Part shown: piece by piece, positions 9,524 to 17,956 of the stretch
Layout: each line of letters opens with the position of its first letter
Position numbering within the stretch: the first letter of the stretch is position 1
DNA from: Candidatus Zixiibacteriota bacterium
GTDB taxonomy: Bacteria; Zixibacteria; MSB-5A5; GN15; FEB-12
Length of the DNA stretch: 64,000 nucleotides
Direction of reading: 5' to 3'
NCBI GenBank assembly: GCA_034003725.1
Contig: JAVEYB010000004.1
Span: 62,001-126,000 of the forward strand
The notes under the pieces: model-generated
Seen by the model: only the letters and a program-made list of their open reading frames with translations
Databases searched by the model: none
What the model was told of the DNA's origin: nothing
Position numbers and translations under genes: made by a program

Positions 9524-10810
9524 GTGACGGATATGACATCGCAGTCGCACAACGACCCGGCGGCGGTTCATCCGCCGGTACCGGGAATCGACGTCGAGCA
9601 GATCAAGGCGGATTTCCCGATCCTCGCCCAGGAGATAAACGGCAACCGGCTCGTCTATCTGGACAGCGCGGCGACATCGCAGAAACCGCGTGAAGTGATC
9701 AACGCCTTGCTGGAGTACTACCGCAAGACGAATGCAAACATACATCGCGGTCTCCACACGCTGGCCGAGCGAGCGACCGAAGCATACGAAGCGACGCGTT
9801 CGCACACGGCTCGTTTCATTGGCGGCGTGCAGCCGGAGGAGATCGTTTTCACGCGCGGGACAACCGAATCGATCAACCTGGTTGCCTATACATGGGGCGA
9901 GCAGAATATCGGTGAGGGCGACGAGATTCTCGTCTCCGAGATGGAGCACCATGCAAACTTCGTCCCGTGGTTCGAACTGGCCCGGCGCCGGAAGGCGGTC
10001 TTCCGCAGACTCCCGATTACCCTGTGCGGTCATCTCGACCTCAGCACGATTGACACGCTGATCAACGGGCGGACGAAGCTGGTGGCGGTGTCACACATGT
10101 CAAACGTGTTTGGCACCGTGAATCCGGTCGGCCGGATCGCGCGACTGGCGCATGAGCGAGGGGCGCTCGTGCTTGCCGACGGAGCGCAGGCGGCGCCTCA
10201 TCTGCCGATTGACGTTAAGGCGCTCGACGTTGATTTCTACGCGTTTTCTTCACACAAGATGCTTGGTCCCACCGGTGTGGGCGTGTTATACGGCCGTCGC
10301 GAACTGCTTGAATCGATGCCGCCGTTCAACTTCGGCGGAGAAATGATCAGCCAGGTGGGATTTGACCGGGTGACGTTTGCGGATCTGCCGCACAAATTCG
10401 AGGGCGGTACGCCCAACATCGCCGATGTGGTCGCGTTTGACGCCGCGCTGTCGTATCTCGAGCGGATCGGGATGGAGAAGGTTCACGAGCACGAGACGGC
10501 GATCACACGTTATGCGCTTGACCGGTTGTCCGAGATTCAGGGGCTGGAAATCCAGGGTCCGCAGGATACATCGGAACGCGGCTCGGCGATCTCGTTCACG
10601 GACCCGGACATTCACCCGCACGATATATCGACTTTTCTGGACTACAAGGGGATCGCAATCCGAGCCGGTCACCATTGCGCGCAACCGTTGATGAAATTCC
10701 TCGGAAAGGTTGCGACAGCGCGGGCGTCGTTTTACATTTATAACGACAGGGCTGATGTTGACGCCCTGGTTGACGCACTTCGCGACATGAGGAGATACTT
10801 TGGCGTATGA
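9524..10810 (+). CDS. sufS: Cysteine desulfurase SufS
   Basis: A 428-residue class-V PLP enzyme that takes sulfur from cysteine and passes it as persulfide to the Suf scaffold. The PLP lysine is in FSSHKMLGPTGVG (about residue 245) and the catalytic cysteine in AGHHCAQPLM (about residue 384), typical of group-II desulfurases. The start is taken as GTG at 9524 behind AGAGGGTG; an in-frame ATG at 9533 is an alternative. It overlaps sufU by 4 bases (ATGA), a sign of translational coupling and of the SufS-SufU pair working together. Confidence 0.97.
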   Translation: MTDMTSQSHNDPAAVHPPVPGIDVEQIKADFPILAQEINGNRLVYLDSAATSQKPREVINALLEYYRKTNANIHRGLHTLAERATEAYEATRSHTARFIGGVQPEEIVFTRGTTESINLVAYTWGEQNIGEGDEILVSEMEHHANFVPWFELARRRKAVFRRLPITLCGHLDLSTIDTLINGRTKLVAVSHMSNVFGTVNPVGRIARLAHERGALVLADGAQAAPHLPIDVKALDVDFYAFSSHKMLGPTGVGVLYGRRELLESMPPFNFGGEMISQVGFDRVTFADLPHKFEGGTPNIADVVAFDAALSYLERIGMEKVHEHETAITRYALDRLSEIQGLEIQGPQDTSERGSAISFTDPDIHPHDISTFLDYKGIAIRAGHHCAQPLMKFLGKVATARASFYIYNDRADVDALVDALRDMRRYFGV

Positions 10811-11301
10811 TGCCGCTCGATGAGATGTATCGCGAGATTATACTCGACCACTACCGGTCGCCCCGTGGGCGTAAACCGCTTGATGCCGCCACTCTCACGG
10901 CAGAGGGGCATAATCCGTCGTGCGGCGACGATATACGTCTGGAGATCGAACTGAAGGACAACATCCTCAAGGACGTCCACGTCGACTGCAAAGGCTGTGC
11001 TATCTCGGTGGCATCGGGTTCCATGCTCGCCGAAGCCGTCAAGGGAAAGACGTTTGCCGAAGTGTCCGAACTGGCCAGGATGATTCGACTCATGCTCAAG
11101 GGCGAGCTTGACGACCCGCCGGGCGATATCGGGGATCTCGGCGCCCTGGCCGGCGTACGGCAGTTCCCTGTCCGAATCAAATGCGCCCTGCTGGCCTGGG
11201 TGACCCTCATCGAGGGGTTGGACAAATACGCCGGCGGACATCCGGACGGCACCATCGTGGTGACGTCGGAACACGACCACGACTCAAAGAAGACGGAGTA
11301 G
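10807..11301 (+). CDS. sufU: SufU/NifU-like sulfur acceptor and scaffold
   Basis: A 164-residue SufU-type protein. The three ligand cysteines of the family are in NPSCGD (about residue 38), CKGCAIS (about residues 60-63) and RIKCALLAW (about residue 122), and the SufU-type insertion separates the last two. In Firmicutes SufU is a zinc protein that accepts persulfide from SufS. The overlap with sufS supports that role here. A residual question is whether it also acts as a scaffold, as IscU does. Confidence 0.93.
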   Translation: MMPLDEMYREIILDHYRSPRGRKPLDAATLTAEGHNPSCGDDIRLEIELKDNILKDVHVDCKGCAISVASGSMLAEAVKGKTFAEVSELARMIRLMLKGELDDPPGDIGDLGALAGVRQFPVRIKCALLAWVTLIEGLDKYAGGHPDGTIVVTSEHDHDSKKTE

Positions 11302-11313
11302 CGTCGAAGAAGC

Positions 11314-11625
11314 ATGCCTATACCCACTACCAACCAGATTATCGAAGCGCTCCGGCCGGTGCAGGATCCCGAAATCCGGATCGGTGTCATCGATCTCGGC
11401 CTTATCTATGATGTCGCCGTAAACCAACAGGGAGAGGCGACAGTGAAGATGACGCTGACGACTCCAGCCTGCCCGTACGGCGAGATGCTGATGACGGACG
11501 TACATCGGGCCGTAGAAGATCTCGACGGGATCTCCAAAGTGGAGGTCGTCCTGGTTTGGGATCCGCCGTGGGATCCGAAGGAAATGTGTTCCGATCTTGC
11601 CAAGGACCAACTGGGCATCTGGTAG
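11314..11625 (+). CDS. DUF59/MIP18-family Fe-S maturation factor (SufT-like)
   Basis: A 103-residue protein made of a single DUF59 (MIP18) domain, with the family features RPVQDPEIRIGVIDLGLIYDV near residue 12 and LTTPACPYGEMLM, which holds the conserved cysteine, near residue 50. Members act in late steps of Fe-S protein maturation. It lies 12 bases after sufU and closes the suf operon; the next rightward gene is 174 bases on. Confidence 0.92.
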   Translation: MPIPTTNQIIEALRPVQDPEIRIGVIDLGLIYDVAVNQQGEATVKMTLTTPACPYGEMLMTDVHRAVEDLDGISKVEVVLVWDPPWDPKEMCSDLAKDQLGIW

Positions 11626-11799
11626 GCGCCCGGCGGCGCGTCTTGTCCGCCTTCTCGGCCCGGACAATGCGGCCTATCGTACAAACCTCCAAGAATGTGT
11701 TTGCCTTCAGCGGCCGATCGGCGTATATCAGTAACCTATCGAGTCGTGAGTTGTTTTATGGACACTGCGGCTACACGATAATCTGCGTCGGATTCATTC

Positions 11800-12987
11800 A
11801 TGGAAAACGAGAAAAACAACTACGATCTGTCATCGTTGCGAATCGATCGCAGCAAGAAATTCAACGATCGCCCGAAATCCCGGATTTGGCTCTGGGGGGG
11901 TCTGGCCGTCATCGGCGCCGCGACAGTGCTGGCATACTTCTCACTCAGGGAGTCGGTGACACCGGCACAAAGCGTGCAGATAGCCTCGGTGACACGAATG
12001 ACCGGTTCCGATGCGGCGGCTGAGTTGGTGGCAACCGGATATGTTGTAGCTCAGCGCCTGGCCGAAGTTGCGTCGAAGGGCACGGGTCGGCTGGCTTTTA
12101 TCGGATTTGACGAGGGTGACGTGGTCGTCAAAGGCGAGGTGATCGCCCGACTCGAGAATGAGGACATCAAGGCGAACCTGGACCTGGCGCGGGCCCGGCT
12201 GGCGCAAGCGACCGTGGACACGCTCAACCTCGGACGGCAGTATCGTCGACAGGTGGCTCTTCGTGATTCAGGCGCCGTGACACAGGAGATGATGGAATCG
12301 GCGGAGTCCGCGTATCTTGGGTCGCTGGCCGCGGCGAAAGCGGCCGAGGCGACGGTGCGGATCGCTGAGGTCGATCTCGAAAACACGATCATTCGGGCGC
12401 CGTTCGACGGCACGGTGCTGACGAAGAACGCCGAGGTCGGCGAAATCGTTGCACCCTTCGCGTCGTCCGCGTCATCGAAGGGTTCCGTGGTAACTCTTGC
12501 CGATATGACGTCGCTGGAGGTTGAAGCCGACGTCAATGAGTCAAATATCAACAAAGTGATTCCCAATCAGCGGTGTGAGATCGTACTAGATGCGTACCCG
12601 TCGGTACGGTACAAGGGATACGTAAAAAAGATCGTACCGACGGCCGATCGGTCGCGCGCGACTGTCCTGACGCGGGTAGCGTTTGCCGAAATCGACGATC
12701 GAGTTCTTCCGGAAATGTCGGCGCGGGTGAACTTCTTTGTCGAGAATGGCGGCCCCGATGCGCAGGCAACGGCGCTCACGGTTCCGGACGAGGCTGTCAC
12801 TTCGAGAGACGGCAAGACGGTGGTATTTCGGATCGTGAACGACGTCGTGAGCGAGGTGACCGTGGAAACCGGGCGTGATCTTGGGTCGCGCACGGAGATA
12901 CTCAGCGGACTGGGCGAGGGGGACCGGGTGGTGCTGTCGCCTCCGGGCAAACTGACCGACGGGCAGAAGATCACCGAATCACCGTAG
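11800..12987 (+). CDS. Efflux periplasmic adaptor (HlyD/MacA/RND type)
   Basis: A 395-residue membrane-fusion protein. A single N-terminal membrane anchor (about residues 28-48, WLWGGLAVIGAATVLAYF) is followed by the lipoyl half (ASKGTGRLAFIGFDEGDVV), a short coiled-coil hairpin (about residues 115-195), the second lipoyl half (TIIRAPFDGTVLTKNAEVG) and beta-barrel domains. It would bridge an inner-membrane pump to an outer-membrane channel. The three ABC genes that follow at 24 bases are the probable pump. No outer-membrane channel gene is present. Confidence 0.92.
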   Translation: MENEKNNYDLSSLRIDRSKKFNDRPKSRIWLWGGLAVIGAATVLAYFSLRESVTPAQSVQIASVTRMTGSDAAAELVATGYVVAQRLAEVASKGTGRLAFIGFDEGDVVVKGEVIARLENEDIKANLDLARARLAQATVDTLNLGRQYRRQVALRDSGAVTQEMMESAESAYLGSLAAAKAAEATVRIAEVDLENTIIRAPFDGTVLTKNAEVGEIVAPFASSASSKGSVVTLADMTSLEVEADVNESNINKVIPNQRCEIVLDAYPSVRYKGYVKKIVPTADRSRATVLTRVAFAEIDDRVLPEMSARVNFFVENGGPDAQATALTVPDEAVTSRDGKTVVFRIVNDVVSEVTVETGRDLGSRTEILSGLGEGDRVVLSPPGKLTDGQKITESP

Positions 12988-13011
12988 TTTGGATGACCAC
13001 AAAGGAGCGCT

Positions 13012-13692
13012 ATGGCAGAGCCGATCGTTCAACTCACTTCCGTATTCAAGTCCTATTACCGGGGACGGTTGGAAATCCCGGTCCTCCACGACATAAGCCT
13101 CACGTTTCGCGAAGGTCAGTTCGTCGCGCTCATGGGGCCGTCCGGATCGGGCAAAACGACCTTGTTGAATCTGATCGCGGGAATCGATCGTCCGTCGGCG
13201 GGCCAGGTGACGGTCGCCGGAGAAGATATCGACCGGCTATCGGAATCGGATATGGCGCGATGGCGGGCCGAGAATATCGGCTTCATTTTCCAGTTCTACA
13301 ATCTCATGCCGGTGCTGAATGCGTTTGAAAACGTGGAGTTGCCGCTGCTATTGACCCGCCTGAGCCGGTCTGAACGCCGGCAGCAGGTGGAGACGGCGCT
13401 AAACATCGTCGGACTCGGCGACCGGATGGACCACTACCCCAACCAATTGTCGGGTGGACAGGAACAGCGGGTCGCCATCGCCCGAGCAGTGGTCACCGAT
13501 CCGCGCTTGCTGCTGGCCGACGAGCCGACCGGTGATCTGGACAAGCAGTCCGCCGAGGACATCATGGAGCTGCTGTCGCGCCTGAACCGGGAATTCGGCA
13601 AAACGATCATCATGGTGACGCACGACCCGCGCGCGGCGGAAGCCGCGCAGGTGGTCCAGCATCTCGACAAAGGTGAACTGGTCGACGCATGA
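13012..13692 (+). CDS. ABC transporter ATPase, MacB/LolD type
   Basis: A 226-residue ATPase with Walker A GPSGSGKTT (about residue 42), Q-loop FQFYNLMP, signature LSGGQEQRVAIARA (about residue 144) and Walker B LLLADEPTGDLD (about residue 162). Sequence type and length match the ATPases that pair with FtsX/MacB-fold permeases. AAAGGAG lies upstream of the ATG, and the 3' end overlaps the first permease gene by 4 bases. Substrate is unknown; lipoprotein, peptide or drug export are the family options. Confidence 0.94.
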   Translation: MAEPIVQLTSVFKSYYRGRLEIPVLHDISLTFREGQFVALMGPSGSGKTTLLNLIAGIDRPSAGQVTVAGEDIDRLSESDMARWRAENIGFIFQFYNLMPVLNAFENVELPLLLTRLSRSERRQQVETALNIVGLGDRMDHYPNQLSGGQEQRVAIARAVVTDPRLLLADEPTGDLDKQSAEDIMELLSRLNREFGKTIIMVTHDPRAAEAAQVVQHLDKGELVDA

Positions 13693-14846
13693 GGCTGTTG
13701 AAGATCATTTATCGGAACACGCTGCGGCACTGGCTGAGGACATCGCTGACGGTTTTTGGTCTGGCTATCGCCGTGGTGGCGTTCATTGTCATCAGGACGA
13801 CGATCGACGCCTGGTACGCGCAATCCGAAGCGGCATCGCCCGACCGACTGGTAACCAGGCATGCGGTTTCACTCACGTTCTTTCTTCCCCTTGCGTATGC
13901 GAGCCGAATCGAGGACGTCGATGGAGTGAATATGGTGTCGCATGCCAGCTGGTTCGGCGGCATTTATGTGGAGCCCAAGAACTTCTTTGCGAATTTCGCG
14001 GTCGATCATACGACGTACCTCGATTTGTATCCGGAGTTTCAGTTGTCCGACGAGGAGCGCACCGCCTTCATGAGCGAGCGCAACGCGGCGGTTGTCGGGC
14101 GCAAGCTCGCGGATCGATTCGGCTGGCAGGTGGGCGACCGCGTCCAGCTGCAGGGCACTATTTTCCCGGGGGACTGGGAGCTGGTAATTCGGGGGATCTA
14201 CACCGGCGCGCGTGAAAACACCGACGAAAGCAGCATGCTGTTTCGATGGGATTTTGTCGACGAGCGGATGCGCAGCGAGTCACCGGGGCGTGCCGGCTAT
14301 GTCGGGACATTCATCGAGCGTATCGACGACCCTTCGCGGGCGGCGGATATTTCGTCGAAGATCGACGCGCTTTTCCTGAATTCGATCGCTGAGACGAAAA
14401 CAGAGACCGAGGAGGCGTTCAACCTGAGTTTCGTAGCCATGGCGGGGTCGATCGTTCTCGGACTGAAAGCCATCTCGATTCTGGTGATCGGCATCATCCT
14501 GCTCGTGCTCGGAAATACGATGGCCATGACGGCCCGGGAGCGGGTTTCGGAGTACGCGGTGATGAAAACGCTGGGATTTCGGCCCATTCATATCGTGGGG
14601 CTCATATTCGGGGAATCCCTGTTTATCGCCGCCATCGGCGGAGGGTTGGGCATTCTGCTTGCGTTTCCGCTCGGTGCGCTGGTGCAAATCGCCTTGAGTG
14701 CTTTTTTCCCGGTGTACAACATTGCGGTCGTTACGGTGCTCCTGGCTTCACTCGCGGCGTTTGTGGTCGGGCTGCTCGCGGCGGTCTTCCCTGCGATTAA
14801 GGCGGTCCGGACACCAATAGTTGACGGACTGAGAATAGTCGATTGA
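13689..14846 (+). CDS. ABC transporter permease, FtsX/MacB fold (first of two)
   Basis: A 385-residue permease. One N-terminal membrane helix (about residues 18-38) is followed by a large periplasmic MacB-PCD-like domain and three C-terminal helices (about residues 260-380) forming the FtsX domain, with the typical cytoplasmic stretch RVSEYAVMKTLGFRP between helices 2 and 3. It overlaps the ATPase gene and is followed after 9 bases by a second, related permease, so the pump is probably a heterodimer. Confidence 0.92.
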   Translation: MRLLKIIYRNTLRHWLRTSLTVFGLAIAVVAFIVIRTTIDAWYAQSEAASPDRLVTRHAVSLTFFLPLAYASRIEDVDGVNMVSHASWFGGIYVEPKNFFANFAVDHTTYLDLYPEFQLSDEERTAFMSERNAAVVGRKLADRFGWQVGDRVQLQGTIFPGDWELVIRGIYTGARENTDESSMLFRWDFVDERMRSESPGRAGYVGTFIERIDDPSRAADISSKIDALFLNSIAETKTETEEAFNLSFVAMAGSIVLGLKAISILVIGIILLVLGNTMAMTARERVSEYAVMKTLGFRPIHIVGLIFGESLFIAAIGGGLGILLAFPLGALVQIALSAFFPVYNIAVVTVLLASLAAFVVGLLAAVFPAIKAVRTPIVDGLRIVD

Positions 14847-14855
14847 GGACATAGT

Positions 14856-16022
14856 ATGCGTTTGCTCGCGGCATATTCGTTTCGCAACGTCATCGCGCGT
14901 CGGTTGACATCGACGCTGACAATCATAGGCGTGGCGCTGGTGGTGTTTGTTTTTTGTGCCGTACTCATGCTTTCACATGGGCTCAGGCAGACGCTTGTGG
15001 ATACCGGCTTCGATGACAACGCGATTATCATCCGCAAGGCGTCTCAGACCGAGATACAGTCAATTCTTCCCCGAGACATGGCAAACGTCGTTCGCGCTGA
15101 TCCCGCAATTGCACCGGCGCCGGACGGCGGTCCATTTGCCTCGGGGGAACTGATGGTACTGATAAATCAGCCGAAGCGGGGAAGCAACGACCCGAGTAAC
15201 GTTCCGATACGCGGCGTCAGCCCCAACTCCATGACCATTCGTCCCAATATTGGCCTTGTGGAAGGACGGATGTGGAAGCCGGGGACGTCGGAGATCATCG
15301 CGGGTGCGAAGGTGGCACGAAACTTCCAGGGATGCGGTCTCGGCGAATCCGTACGATTTGCGTCGCGGGACTGGACGGTGGTGGGTGTATTTGAAACCGA
15401 CGGATCCGGTTTTGAGTCGGAACTCTGGGGAGACTATGAGCAGCTGGCGCAGGCGTTTCAGCGGCCCATCTTTTCCTCTATCACCGTTCGGGTGCCCGGA
15501 GAAGCGAAGTTTGCGGCTCTCAGAGAACGACTCGAGAACGACCCGCGCGTGACTGTCGACGTCAAGCGCGAGAAGGAGTACTACGCCGAGCAGTCCAATT
15601 TCACTCGCACGTATATCAACGTGCTGGGGCTGATCATCTCCGTTATCTTTGCCGCGGGTGCGACAGTTGGCGCCATGATCACGATGTATGCAAGTGTCGC
15701 GGGCCGGACCACGGAGATAGGAACACTGAGGGCGCTTGGCTTCTCGCGATTCACGGTTTTGCTCACGTTTCTCGTTGAAAGCATATTCATGGGACTTATC
15801 GGCGGTTCGTTCGGCGTGCTTGCCGCGACGTTTCTGCGTCAGTTCGAAGTATCCACGACCAATTGGGACACGTTTGCGGAGCTGGCATTCGGTTTCGAGA
15901 CGTCGTGGGGGATTGTTGTGGGCGGGTTTTGTTTTGCAGTTGCCATGGGAGTGGTCGGGGGCTTCCTGCCGGCGCTGCAGGCGTCACAAGTCCGTATCAT
16001 TGAGGCGCTTCGCGCGAAGTGA
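14856..16022 (+). CDS. ABC transporter permease, FtsX/MacB fold (second of two)
   Basis: A 388-residue paralogue of the preceding permease with the same layout: helix near residues 19-40, periplasmic domain, then three helices with the FtsX-type loop RTTEIGTLRALGFSR near residue 285. It closes the four-gene operon adaptor-ATPase-permease-permease. No clear Rho-independent terminator follows; a weak CCGTC-GGC-GACGG hairpin lies at about 16031-16043 without a T-run. Confidence 0.92.
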   Translation: MRLLAAYSFRNVIARRLTSTLTIIGVALVVFVFCAVLMLSHGLRQTLVDTGFDDNAIIIRKASQTEIQSILPRDMANVVRADPAIAPAPDGGPFASGELMVLINQPKRGSNDPSNVPIRGVSPNSMTIRPNIGLVEGRMWKPGTSEIIAGAKVARNFQGCGLGESVRFASRDWTVVGVFETDGSGFESELWGDYEQLAQAFQRPIFSSITVRVPGEAKFAALRERLENDPRVTVDVKREKEYYAEQSNFTRTYINVLGLIISVIFAAGATVGAMITMYASVAGRTTEIGTLRALGFSRFTVLLTFLVESIFMGLIGGSFGVLAATFLRQFEVSTTNWDTFAELAFGFETSWGIVVGGFCFAVAMGVVGGFLPALQASQVRIIEALRAK

Positions 16023-16094
16023 GGGGTGGTCCGTCGGCGACGGGCCGGGTTCAACTGGACATTGTGGGTCTACAGGCCGAGTGCGGCGTAGCGC

Positions 16095-16106
16095 ACAATG
16101 CATTGT
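16095..16106. promoter_or_regulatory. 12-bp perfect palindrome ACAATGCATTGT in a 281-base gap
   Basis: The palindrome is accompanied by a second CACAATG copy at 16109-16115. It lies between the permease operon and the uncertain small gene at 16304. It may be an operator for that gene, but no promoter elements of useful quality were found. The rest of the gap shows nothing recognisable. Confidence 0.3.
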
Positions 16107-16303
16107 CACACAATGTTATACGGGTACCTGTACGAATGGAGGTTCCGGCAGTCTATTGATCGGTGCAGACGTGCACGTGTCTAATAGCTTGCTGAATGTC
16201 TCCGAATTGTTTAGATTTTATTGTCCGCGCGCACACACCAAACCACGACAACGTGAATATTGATCGCCACATTCCTTACGGGATGTAGTGCTGTTGAAGA
16301 GAC

Positions 16304-16831
16304 ATGGACTACAGAAATCGCATAGTAGGCGCTCACGGTCATCACTGGATAGCCAGGTTTGTTGATCGGCTCGGTGGACGCGAACCACGAATGGCGCGCC
16401 CGAACCGATGCCAGGAGACATTTGTCGACGAATCGCTCCCTTCAGGGATCTTCTGCATGCACAGTCGCGGGGCACGTCTGATAGCACGCGTACGGTCAGG
16501 GTTTGGTCTTGCTGAGTATGACCGGCATGACAGCGCGGGCAGAAGGACCTGTCCGGCATGCGGTCGTCTGGATTGGTCCGAGGCAGTTGTCGCACGAGTG
16601 CTGACGGTGATGTTTGCGGATGGTGATTCGCACGAGTACGTGTTTCCCGCGCTCGATCGGAAGGCGTGTTACTGCATGTCCGAAACGGCGCTTCATATAT
16701 ACCGGCATGATACGATCATCTCATATTCGCTGGAACTGGTAGAGGCCGTCAACTTCGGCACGCGAGTGGATGCGCCGGAGCCTGCGGAAGTACTCGCGGC
16801 GGAACGAATCATCGCCGGAATTTCGCGCTGA
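16304..16831 (+). CDS. Hypothetical protein, uncertain start
   Basis: An open frame of up to 175 residues that I do not recognise. The second half (from about residue 82, TCPACGRLDW onward) reads like a real small protein with a Cys-x2-Cys pair, alternating strands and an acidic helix near the end. The first 80 residues are rich in Arg, Gly and His and may be non-coding. An internal start could therefore be right. It stands alone, convergent with the leftward permease gene 45 bases away. Confidence 0.42.
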   Translation: MDYRNRIVGAHGHHWIARFVDRLGGREPRMARPNRCQETFVDESLPSGIFCMHSRGARLIARVRSGFGLAEYDRHDSAGRRTCPACGRLDWSEAVVARVLTVMFADGDSHEYVFPALDRKACYCMSETALHIYRHDTIISYSLELVEAVNFGTRVDAPEPAEVLAAERIIAGISR

Positions 16832-16876
16832 AGTCTCGGCGCGCGACCGGACGGCCCCTGCAAGCGATCCTCTCCC

Positions 16877-17929
16877 CTACCGCCGCATCAATTCCTGAAC
16901 GGCCCGCCGGCGTCGGTACGATCTCAGCACCGCTCCGAGAATGATCACCATTCCCGCCAGGCCGCCGGTATACAGAATGGCATGGCTCACCCACGACAGC
17001 ACTGACTCGGTGAAACTGGTCAGGGGTAGTTTGCCCAGCCGGGACAGATAGACGGGCAGCTCGAACGATCGGCTCACGACACACACGAGGATAATCAGTC
17101 CTGTCGTGAGGCGGAGAATCCGTTCTTTGAGGATGCGGGTGCCGTAGGTCCCAAAATAGACTCCAATGAGGGACCCTGTCAGAAGCAGGGCGACCAGCCG
17201 CAGGTCGACCATGCCGTCCCAGGCGTACGCAACAGCACCGCCCGCCTGCATGAATATGGCCAGGAACAGCTGAGTGCCTGCGGCAACGACGGTCGGGACG
17301 CCGAAGGCGTAGATCATGGCGGGAACGCCGACAAATCCGCCGGAACCGATGGCTCCCGCCAGGAACCCGGTCATCAGGCCGACGGCGGACACCAGCCAGA
17401 AAGAGATCCGTACGTCGGCGGTCGGGAAGTAGATCATGGGAGGGATCTTCAGATGCGAGAGGAATTCGGCGATCCGTGTAGACGGTCCGCGGTTGTCTTT
17501 TGCCGACGCATCTTTCAGCATACCGAGCGAGACGATACCGAGTACGCCGACATACACGACGCTGATATAGAGGTCGCTTGCCGCCGTGCCGGTTGCGGAA
17601 GTCGCCTGACTCGCATAGAAGCGGGTATTGAGCCAGACGGCAAGCCCGGTACCGATCAGCGCCGAGAACAGCATATATATGCCGAGCTTGCGATCGACAT
17701 GGCCAAGCTCGCGATGCTTACCCGAACCGATCAACGCTTTTCCGAAGCGTTGTGTCAAACTCGTCCCCACCGCGATGACGCCGGGTACACCGAGGTTCAT
17801 CATGCCGGGCGTCATAAAAAACGCGCCGCCGATACCCATGAATCCGCTCAGCACACCGCCGACAAACCCGAGCATGATAACGCGCAGGGCCGTGATGAGG
17901 TCGATGGTTATATAGGTATCGGGCGACAT
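16877..17929 (-). CDS. TauE/SafE-family anion permease
   Basis: A 350-residue membrane protein with about eight or nine predicted helices. The N-terminal repeat shows GFVGGVLSGFMGIGGAFFMTP and the second repeat GFLAGAIGSGGFVGVPAMIY, the duplicated glycine-rich motif of the TauE/SafE (DUF81) family. Members export or import sulfite, sulfoacetate, sulfonates or other organic anions. In a sulfate reducer a sulfur oxyanion is an attractive substrate, but nothing in the sequence proves it. It follows the kinase-like gene on the same strand after 27 bases and probably shares its promoter. Confidence 0.9.
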   Translation of the reverse strand: MSPDTYITIDLITALRVIMLGFVGGVLSGFMGIGGAFFMTPGMMNLGVPGVIAVGTSLTQRFGKALIGSGKHRELGHVDRKLGIYMLFSALIGTGLAVWLNTRFYASQATSATGTAASDLYISVVYVGVLGIVSLGMLKDASAKDNRGPSTRIAEFLSHLKIPPMIYFPTADVRISFWLVSAVGLMTGFLAGAIGSGGFVGVPAMIYAFGVPTVVAAGTQLFLAIFMQAGGAVAYAWDGMVDLRLVALLLTGSLIGVYFGTYGTRILKERILRLTTGLIILVCVVSRSFELPVYLSRLGKLPLTSFTESVLSWVSHAILYTGGLAGMVIILGAVLRSYRRRRAVQELMRR

Positions 17930-17956
17930 GATCGCGGGGATTCCTCCAGCAGTCGA

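Noticed and set aside
10713-11301. Idea that sufU is an iscU-type scaffold gene
   Set aside because: Overlap with sufS, the SufU-type insertion and the absence of hscA/hscB/fdx favour SufU.
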